This document shows positions 56,481 to 64,000 of a DNA stretch of 64,000 nucleotides, piece by piece. Every line of letters begins with the position of its first letter. Positions within the stretch are counted from its first letter, which is position 1. The translations under genes were made by a program, and so were the position numbers. The notes below the pieces were generated by a model that was given only the letters and a program-made list of their open reading frames with translations, had not been told where the DNA came from and did no database searches. The DNA lies in assembly GCA_030035585.1 (NCBI GenBank), contig CM057462.1:138968734-139032733 (forward strand), read 5' to 3'. Source of the DNA: Dugong dugon. Taxonomy: Eukaryota > Chordata > Mammalia > Sirenia > Dugongidae.

Positions 56481-56668
56481 GAGCCCTGGTCACACAACAG
56501 TTAAGCACTTGGTTGGCAGTTCTAACCCATCCAGCATCTCAGCGGGAGAAAGATATGCTTCTGTGGAGATTATAACCAAGAAAGCTTCATGGGGCGGTTC
56601 TACACTGTCACACGGGGTCACTATGGGTTGAAATTGACTCACCAGCACCCAACAACAGCAACACCAAG
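56481..56668 (+). repeat. AfroSINE with RTE-like tail
   Basis: From GAGCCCTGGTCACACAACAG to CACCAGCACCCAACAACAGC. AAGCCACT (56465-56472 and 56669-56676) suggests the duplication. Confidence 0.9.
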
Positions 56669-57586
56669 AAGCCACTTTACATTTTGCCTAGATGAGTGCA
56701 ATAGCCTCTTTTCGACTTCTTTGCTTCTATTCTTTGTCCCTCCAGTATCTTCTACTCATAGTGGATAGAGCGATTTTTTTTTAAAATTTTATTGTGCTTT
56801 AAGTGAAAGTTTACAGGGCATATTAGTTTCTAATTCAACAATTTATACACAAATTGTTTTGTGACATTGGTTGCAATCCTTGCAATGTGTAAGCACTCTT
56901 CCCCTTTCCACTCCAAGTTCCCTGTGTCCATTCATCCAGTTCCCTGTGCCTTCCTGCCTTCTCATCTTTGCTTTTGGGCAGGTGTTGTCTATTTGGTCTC
57001 AAATGCTTGATTGAACTAAGAGGCATGTTCGTCACATATGTTATTGTTTGTTTTATAAGCCTAGTTAATCTTTGGCTGAAAAGAGGGCTTCGGGAGTGGC
57101 TTCAGTTCTGAGTTAGCAGAGTGTTAGGGGGCCATAGTTTCAGAAGTTCCTCCAGTCTCTGTCAAATCAGTAAGTCTAGTCTTTTTTTGCAAATATGAAT
57201 TTTGTTCTACGTTTTTCACCTGCTCTGTCTGGGACCCTGTATTGTGATCCCTGTCAGAGCCGTGGGTGGTTGTAGCCGGGCACCATCTAGTTCTTCTGAG
57301 CTCAGGTTGGCGAAGCTGTGGTTCATGTGGTCCATTAGTCTTTTGGACTGATATTTTCCTTATGTCTTTAGTTTTTTTTCATTCTACTTTGCTTCAGACA
57401 GGATGGGACCAAAAGATGTATCTTAGATGGCCGCTTGCAAACTTTTAAGACCCCAGATGCTACTCACCAAAGTAAGATGTCGAACTTTTTTATTTTAAGA
57501 ACTATGTTATGCCAATTGACCTAGATGTCCCCCAAGACTATGGTCCCCAGCCCTCAGCCTCAGTGACTCAGTCCCTTTAGGGCAAT

Positions 57587-59532
57587 CATTAAAAAGACAA
57601 AAAAGAAAGGAAAGACCAAAATGGTTATCAGAAGAGACTCTGAAACTTGCTCTTGAACGTCGAGTAGCTAAAGCAAAATGAAGAAATGATAAAGCAAAAG
57701 AAATGAACAGAAGATTTCAAAGGGCAGCTCGAGAAGACAAAGTAAAGTATTATGATGATATGTGCAAAGAGCTAGAGACAGAAAACCAAAAGGGAAGAAC
57801 ATGCTCAGCATTTCTCAAGTGGAAAGAAGTGAAGAAAAAATTCAAGCTTCAAGTTGCAATATTGAAGGATTCTATGGGGAAAATATTAAATGACACAGGA
57901 AGCATCAAAAGAAGATGGAAGGAATACACAAAGTCATTATACCAGAAAGAATTGGTCGACATTCAACCATTTCAAGAGGTAGCATATGTTCAGCAACCAG
58001 TGGCACTGAAGGAAGAAGTCTACGCTGCACTGAAGGCTTGGAGAAAAACAAAGCTCCAAGAATTGATGGAATATCAATTGAGATGTTTCAACAAATCGAT
58101 GTGGAGCTGGAAGTGCTCACTTGTCTAAGCCAAGAAATTTGGAAGATAGCTACCTGGCCAACTGACTGGAAGAGATCCATATTTATGCCTATTCTCAAGA
58201 AAGATGATCCAACCAAATGCAGAAATTATCAAACATTATCATTAATATTACATGCAAGTAAATTTTACTGAAAATCATTAGAAAGCGACTGCAGTAGTAC
58301 ATTGACAGAGAACTGCCAGAAATTCAGGCCAGATTCAGAAGAGGACCTGGAACCAGGGTTATCATTGCTGATGTCAGATGGATCCTGGCTGAAAGCAGAG
58401 AATACCAGAAAGATGTTTACCTGTGTTTTATTGACTGCGCAAAGGCATTTGTCTGTATGGATCATAACAAATTATGGATAACATTGCTTAGAATGGAAAT
58501 TCCAGAACACTTAATTGTGCTCATGAGGAACCTGTACATAGATCAAGAGGCAGTTGTTCAAACAGAATAAGGGGATACTGCACAGAATAAGGGGATACCG
58601 CATTGTTTAAAGCCAGGAAAGGTGTGTGTCAGGGTTGTGTCCTTTCACAATACCTATTCAATATTTATGCTGAGCAAATAATCCAAGAAGCTGGACTATA
58701 TGAAGAGGAACGGGGCATCAGGATTGGAGGAAGATTCATTAACAACCTCTGTTATGCAGATGACACAGCCGTGCTTGCTGAAAGTGAAGAGGACTTGAAT
58801 CACTTACTGATTAAGATCAAAGACTACAGCCTTCAGTATGGATTATATCTCAACATAAAGAAAACAAAAATCCTCACAACTGGACCAATAAGCAACATCA
58901 TGATAAATGGAGAAAAGATTGAAGTTGTCCAGGATATCATTTTACTTGGATCCACAATCAATACCCATGGAAGCAGCAGTCAAGAAATCAAAAGATGCAC
59001 TGCATTGGGCAAATCTTCTGCAAAAGACCTCTATAGGAGTTAAAAAGCAAAGATGTCACCTTGAAGACTAAGGTGCACCTGACCCAAGCCATGGTATTTT
59101 CAATCACCTCTTATGCATGTGAAAGCTTAACAACGAATAGGGAAGACTGAAAAAGAATTGACACCTTTGAATTGTGGTGTTGGCAAAGAATGTTGAATAT
59201 ATACCATGGACTGCCAAAAGAACAAACAAATCTGTCTTGGAAGAAGTACAACCAGAATGCTCCTTAGAAGGAAGCATAGCAAGACTATGTCTCACATACT
59301 TTGGACATGTTACCAGGAGTAATCAGTCCCTGGAGAAGGACATCATGCTTAGTAAGGTAGAAGGTCAGAGAAAAAGAGGAAGACCTTCAAGAAGATAGAT
59401 TGACACAGTGGCTGCAACAATGGGCTCAAGCATAACAAGGATTGTGAACATGGCCCAGGGAAGGGCAGTGTTTCGTTCTGTAGTACACAGGGTATAAGTC
59501 GGAACCGACTCGATGGCATCTAACAACAACAA
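57587..59532 (+). mobile_element. BovB/RTE-type LINE copy C, 5'-truncated
   Basis: Starts at ATTAAAAAGACAAAAAAG, equivalent to about 17884 in copy A, and ends at GATGGCATCTAACAACAACA. Inserted into the L1 at 56775-59755. Confidence 0.93.
57590..59500 (+). pseudogene. RTE ORF remnant (reverse transcriptase), copy C
   Basis: The linker region is open for 141 codons (57703-58128), with FQRAAREDKVKYYDDMCKEL. Reverse transcriptase text follows: KNKAPRIDGISIEMFQQ (about 58060), DVRW near 58376, GCVLSQYLFNIYAEQIIQEA (58630-58690), YADD at 58753-58764 and YSLQYGLYLNIKKTKIL (58828-58880). The last open stretch of 146 codons (58603-59043) includes GSTINTHGSSSQEIKRCTA. It is disrupted by stops and by a short duplicated segment near 58565-58605 (ACAGAATAAGGGGATAC, twice). 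Non-functional. Confidence 0.9.
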
Positions 59533-59755
59533 GGAGGCACCATATTGTTTTCCATAATGGTTGTACCATTTTACATTCCCACCAGCAATGCATAAGAAGT
59601 TCCAATCCCCTTGCAACCACTCCAACATTTGTTATTTTCTGTTTCTTTTTTCCATTGGTGCCCATAATGTCAGAGTGAGATGGTATCTCATTGCAGTCTT
59701 GATTTGTGTTTCTCTAATGGCGGTGATTTCAAGCATTTCCTCATGGGTCTGTTAG

Positions 59756-60164
59756 TCAAACTGTGTGCCACTCAGGGATGTTAAGTGTCATACATTTTTT
59801 CAAGTTACACAATCATCAACTCCCTGAGAGATATATGTAGTACTTTTTTTTTTCATTAAACATACAGTTCTGTTTCTGAGCTCATTGTTGCCAACAGGGT
59901 TTATTGTAAATTAAAAGTAAAAAACAATAAAATATATTTACACCAAAAATAATGACAAAACTACTGCAGTAATTGTTCTTAGACTACTGTCTGTTAGCCC
60001 CTATAGCAGACTGCTTATCATCTATTTTCCAAGCATTTTTCACATATTAAATGTACATCTAACCAATGATTTCCCAGTTTTTCCTCTGACCATGCTGATT
60101 GGCAGTCTGTGGCTTCACAGGCATGGACATGGCCAGACTAGCTGGTGGTCCAGCTAGTTTTTTT
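59756..60164. other. No gene seen
   Basis: AT-rich unique-looking sequence. Confidence 0.4.
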
Positions 60165-60345
60165 ACAGTTTTTTTTTTAATTGTGGCAAATAAATACGTA
60201 ACAAAACATTTGCCACTTTGACATTTCTCAAATGTACAATTCAGTGACATTAATTGTGTTCATCATGTTGTGCAGTCATCACTGTTATCCATTTCCAAAA
60301 TTTTCCATCACCCTTAGCAGAAGCTCAGTGTTCCTTAAGCAACTA
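60165..60345 (-). repeat. Old L1-type 3' end
   Basis: T run, then TTGTGGCAAATAAATACG and AAATGTACAATTCAGTGAC, and CATCACTGTTATCCATTTCC. Resembles mammal-wide old L1 3' ends and also the spacer between tail modules of the younger L1s. Confidence 0.65.
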
Positions 60346-60829
60346 CATTGTTCTTTAAGTAAAATTGTTTTGTCAGTGAGCTACTTGCCACTTCTTTGAA
60401 AAGAAAGTGGTAGTTGTACCTGAGAAAGAATTAGAAAAAGAGAATGGGGTTAATACTGGTTATCTTTCAGCTTTACCCATGTGTTAATATTTATGGCACA
60501 TATGTCTCACCATTGCAAGATGAAAATATGACAGAAGCTCGAAGTACACAATGGAAATCTACCAAACTCATTAGGCATTATGTGCTGTAGGTTATTATTA
60601 AATTTTTTTTAATCAAAGGAAGGAAGTTCCATTCTGTGCCTACTTTGTCTATTTTTTTTTTTTTTTAAATCAAGATCAATCAAGGAAAACATAGAAAGCA
60701 AGAATAACAATTAGTAAGAGTAAGAAGGCAGGACGTTACTACATATCTTGCAGCATCCAAAAACATGGTAATAAAATATTATAAATGTTATGACAAAAAT
60801 ATGAGAATTTGAAAGGAATGGACACATTC
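60346..60829. other. No gene seen
   Basis: AT-rich. A T run sits at 60652-60666. The right part may already belong to the old L1. Confidence 0.4.
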
Positions 60830-61066
60830 CCAGAAAATCACAATTTACCGAAACTGACATAAAAGGAAATAGAAAATCCAAGTGGTTATATAACTATTAA
60901 AAAAGTTGAAAAGATAATTTAAAAAATTTCTAGAGAGAAAATATCAGGCCAAGATGGCTTAATTATTGAGTTCTACCAAACTTCTGGAATACAAATAACT
61001 CCAATATTCCATAAACTTTTCCAAAGAATTGAAAGAATATTTTTTCCCAGTTCATTTTATGAGGCT

Positions 61067-61405
61067 TTGTTGTTGTTAGCTGTTGTGGAGTCACCGTTGA
61101 CTTACGGTAACCCCATGCACAATGGAACAAAACACTGCCCTGTCCTGTGCCATCCACATGATCAGTTATGGATAAGACAGTCGTGATCCATAGGGTTTTC
61201 ATCGACTGATTTTCAGAAGTAGATAACTAGGCCTTTCTTTCTAGTTCGTCTTAGTTTGGAAGCTCCGCTGAAACACGTTCAGCATAATAAGATGCAAACC
61301 ACCACAGACGGATGGATGGTGGCTACACATAAGGTGCATTTGCAGGGAATCAAGCTTGGGTCTCCCACATAAAGGTGAGAATTCTACCACTGAACCACCA
61401 GTGTC
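61067..61405 (-). repeat. Long SINE with tRNA-Gly-like head, reverse orientation
   Basis: Starts TTGTTGTTGTTAGCTGTTGT (complement of the tail) and ends GAATTCTACCACTGAACCAC region (complement of the tRNA-Gly-like head). TSD TCATTTTATGAGGCT/TCGTTTTATGAGGCT (61052-61066, 61406-61420). Confidence 0.9.
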
Positions 61406-61461
61406 TCGTTTTATGAGGCTAGTTGGACTTTAGTAAGAAATCCCAAGAAGGACGTGATGAG

Positions 61462-61958
61462 TGTTATGGATTGAGTTGTGTCCCACAAAAATGGTTGTCT
61501 ACTTGGCTGAGCCACAATTCCCAGTGTTGTGTGATTGTCCACCATGTTGTCATCTGATATGATTTTCCTATGTGTCGTAAATCCTACCTCTATAATGTTA
61601 ATGTGGCAGGACTCAATCTACAAGATTAGGTTGTATCTTGCATCAATCTCTTTTGAGATATAAAAGAGGGAAGCTAGCAGAGAGACAGGGGGACCTCCTA
61701 CCACCAAAAACGAAGAACCAGGAGGGGAATGCATCCTTTGGACTCAGGGTTTCTGCACTGAGAAACTCCTAGACCCACCGAAGGGAAGACTGATGACAAG
61801 TACCTTACCCCAGAGCCGACAGAGAGAAAGCCTTCCTCTGGAGCTGTCGCCCTGAATTCAAACTTCTAGCCTCCTAAACTGCTTGAGGACAAACTTTTGT
61901 TTGTTAAAGCCATCCACTTGTGGTATTTCTGTTACAACAGCACTAGATAACTAAGACA
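61462..61958 (+). mobile_element. Solo LTR, ERVL-MaLR-like
   Basis: Starts TGTTATGGATTGAGTTGTGT, ends AGATAACTAAGACA. Flanks ATGAG and ATGAA. Same family as 6374-6871 and 16416-16937. No internal region. Confidence 0.86.
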
Positions 61959-62867
61959 ATGAATAAATATAATGGTGGGCAAATATCTCTTATAAACATA
62001 GATGAAAATATTCTAAACAAAATATTAGTAAATCTAGTCCAGAAATAAATTAAAAGGATAATATTTTATGACCAAGTTGAGTTTATTCCAGAAAGATGAG
62101 ATTGATATAGAAAACTAACGTAAGTCAGCATATTAATAGGGTAAATGGGAAACAAATCTTATCATAATTTTAATAGATGAAGAAGTGATATTTGTTAAAA
62201 TCAAATATCTCCATTATTTAAAAAACTTGGCAAAGTAGGAATGGAATGAAACTGGTCTTTTTTTTTGATAAAATGTATCTAAAGAGCTATAGCACATTAT
62301 GTCTAACACTGAAGTTTGAAGGATTTCCCTGTGAAATTGGGAATAAGCCTAGTTTGCTAACTATCAACAGCTCTATTCAACATTTTTTTCCTGGAGTTTT
62401 TAAGTCAGTAAAATAAAGCAAGAAAACAAATAAAACTTTTAAGAATCAGAAAGGAAAACACAAAATTTCTGTTATTTTTAGGTTATGTGATTAGGTTATG
62501 TGATTACAATATACTTTGTAAATATATAAAAGCAATATACAAAAAACTCTTTGTATATACTTGGAACAGCAGAAACTGAAATTTAAATAAGATAGTATTT
62601 TTAATAGGATTAAAATATCAAATCTCTAGAAATAAGTCTACAGCGAAAAATATAAAACTTTATTGAAATAAAGACTGATGTAAAAGGAGTTATACAATGG
62701 TTAAGGATCGGAAGACTCAAATTTGTCAAAATGTCACTTTCCCCTAAATTGGCCTACAAAGTCAAAACAATTTCAATCGAAATTCCAATAAGTGTTTTTT
62801 TCCCACAGAATGTGAAAAGCAGATTCAAAAATTTATATGGTAATACAAAGCTTAAAAAATATAACCC

Positions 62868-63035
62868 ACCCACTACTGTTGAGTCGATTCTGATACATAG
62901 TTCCGCCATAGTGTTTCCAAGGCTGTAAATTTTTACAGAAGCTGACTGCCACATCTTTCTCCCACACAGCCACTGGTAGTTCAAACCACTGACCTTTTAG
63001 TTAGCAGTCAAGCACGCTAACCACTGTGCAACCAG
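62868..63035 (-). repeat. AfroSINE inside the ancient L1
   Basis: TGTTGAGTCGATTCTGATAC, CTGACTGCCACATCTTTCTC and GCACGCTAACCACTGTGCAA in reverse-SINE order. Confidence 0.9.
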
Positions 63036-63404
63036 GGTAAATTAAAATAAATCTACAATAATCTAAGCCACATATTAGCACAATGAAAGAGCAATGAACA
63101 GAATAGAATGCCCAGAAACAGAATTAGGCATATATAGACAGTTGATTTACGACAAAGGTAACACTGCAGAGCAGTGGAGGAGAAGACAGGATTTTCAATA
63201 AAAGGTGCTGGGACATTCTACATCCTTATCATAAAAATAAAATTGGATTCCCATCTCGTATCTAACACAAAAATCGATCCCAGGTGGATTATAAACTTAC
63301 ATATAAAAATAGCAAAACAATAAAACTTGTGCTAGATAATAAGGAGAATATCTTCATGACCTCAGGTAGAAAATTATTTGTTAAACATGACACAAAAAGA
63401 ATTA

Positions 63405-63776
63405 CACCTACTCCTCACTTACCAACTATCTTGTTATCTGACATTTCGCATTTACAACAATAGTAAAAAATCTACTAACAATTTTGTACATTAATAACAT
63501 ATGTCTGGCAGTAAAGAATGCTGAGGTACGAGGTGAGAGTAACACCAGTTGTGATGGTTAAGGTTATGTGTCAGCTTGGCTGGGCCATGATTCTCAGTGG
63601 TTTGGAAGTTATGTAATGATGTAATTTGGTATTTATATAATTTGGCAGTTATGTAATGATATAGTCATCCTCTGTTTTGTGACCTAATGTGGTCATCCTC
63701 CATTTTTCATAATGCCAATTTTCACATAATGACCTGGTTTTGGAACCTAACCATGTCAATAAGTGAGGAGTGGGTG
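63405..63776. mobile_element. Small TIR element with TA target site
   Basis: Terminal inverted repeats CACCTACTCCTCACTTA (63405-63421) and TAAGTGAGGAGTGGGTG (63760-63776) pair at 16 of 17 bases. TA dinucleotides flank both ends (63403-63404, 63777-63778), as for Tc1/mariner-type (Tigger-like) nonautonomous elements. It carries no transposase and holds an inserted LTR-like piece. Confidence 0.7.
63550..63705 (+). repeat. LTR-like fragment nested in the TIR element
   Basis: Starts TGTGATGGTTAAGGTTATGT and GCTTGGCTGGGCCATGATTC, matching the complement of the right end of 25731-26256. 3'-truncated, with internal repeats of AGTTATGTAATGAT. Confidence 0.65.
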
Positions 63777-64000
63777 TAGCTTAAAGGAAAGAAAAAATTG
63801 ATATAGTTGATTTCATTAAAATTAAGTATTTCTGTTCATTGACATACACCATTAAGATAGTAAAAGGGTAACCACAGGGTGGGAGAACAATTTGCAACAA
63901 TTTAACAAAATATTCAGAATATTTAAAGAATTCCCAAAAAATTGTTTAAAAAATACCAATTCTACAGAAAAATGAGCAAGAGATTTCACAGATGAGGAAA

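Larger units (their letters stand above)
56775..59755 (-). mobile_element. Older L1 3' end split by RTE copy C
   Basis: Block 1 (56775-57586) is L1 3'UTR with a single tail module (TTTAAGTGAAAGTTTACAGG) and CTCAAATGCTTGATTG-type text. Block 2 (59533-59755) is the ORF2 3' region (CACCATATTGTTTTCCATAA, ATTCCCACCAGCAATGCATA). About 540 bp expected between them, judged from 44038-44577 of copy 3, is absent. Confidence 0.88.
60830..64000 (+). pseudogene. Ancient L1 ORF2 relic hosting several insertions
   Basis: Plus-strand L1 ORF2 text, heavily decayed. 60830-61066 includes GAGTTCTACCAAACTTCTGG, and 61421-61461 follows the SINE. 61959-62867 includes ACATAGATGAAAATATTCTA and GAGTTTATTCCAGAAAGATG; from about 62700 it reads CACTTTCCCCTAAATTGGCC. 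63041-63404 includes GTTGATTTACGACAAAGGTA and CCAGGTGGATTATAAACTTA. 63777-64000 includes TGGGAGAACAATTTGCAAC. Blocks are in ORF2 order from the reverse transcriptase toward the C-terminus. It is the oldest L1 here and the platform for the four insertions listed next. Confidence 0.8.

Overview
The window is mammalian nuclear DNA, almost certainly from an afrotherian and most likely a proboscidean or close relative. The evidence is the set of interspersed repeats: many tRNA-derived SINEs of the AfroSINE type, several BovB/RTE-type LINEs whose 3' ends share sequence with the SINE tails, L1 elements of a non-primate lineage, and MaLR-like solo LTRs, on top of mammal-wide L2, MIR and hAT (MER5-type) fossils. 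These family names come from recognition by eye. No library search was possible.

I find no host protein-coding gene, no functional RNA gene and no CpG-island promoter. Every long reading frame that makes biological sense belongs to a retrotransposon, and all of them are broken. The window reads as intergenic or intronic sequence built by repeated insertion.

Layout. 1-5389: 5' two thirds of an L1 on the minus strand (copy 1), cut by the window edge. 5390-12578: mostly unique sequence with SINEs, two solo LTRs and one SINE inverted pair. 12592-13133: a 5'-truncated L1 tail. 13911-14410: a second SINE inverted pair and another SINE. 15823-19871: an old L2 split by a SINE, a solo LTR and a 2.8 kb RTE (copy A). 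22999-26256: an LTR-like element split by RTE copy B (minus). 28475-28875: an RTE 3' end. 31016-36078: an L2 split by L1 copy 2, which is complete at both ends but lacks most of ORF2. 36080-43050: ancient repeats, SINEs and unique DNA. 43066-51229: an 8.16 kb L1 (copy 3) with both ends and both ORFs, all decayed. 51245-56668: old repeats and SINEs. 56775-59755: an older L1 3' end split by RTE copy C. 60830-64000: an ancient L1 ORF2 on the plus strand hosting a tRNA-Gly SINE, a solo LTR, an AfroSINE and a small TIR element.

The parts are linked as a retrotransposition ecology. L1 and RTE elements encode endonuclease and reverse transcriptase. The SINEs carry RTE-like tails and so were probably mobilised by RTE enzymes. 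Target-site duplications (TSDs) are readable for many insertions and fix their limits and relative ages.

The observations most worth checking concern the L1 lineage. They are a lysine-rich reading frame in an unusually long spacer between ORF1 and ORF2, kept in three copies with length changes mostly in multiples of three, and a stacked 3' tail with a duplicated ~120 bp module and several fossil poly(A) tracts. I found nothing that looks like a new defence, regulatory or metabolic system.
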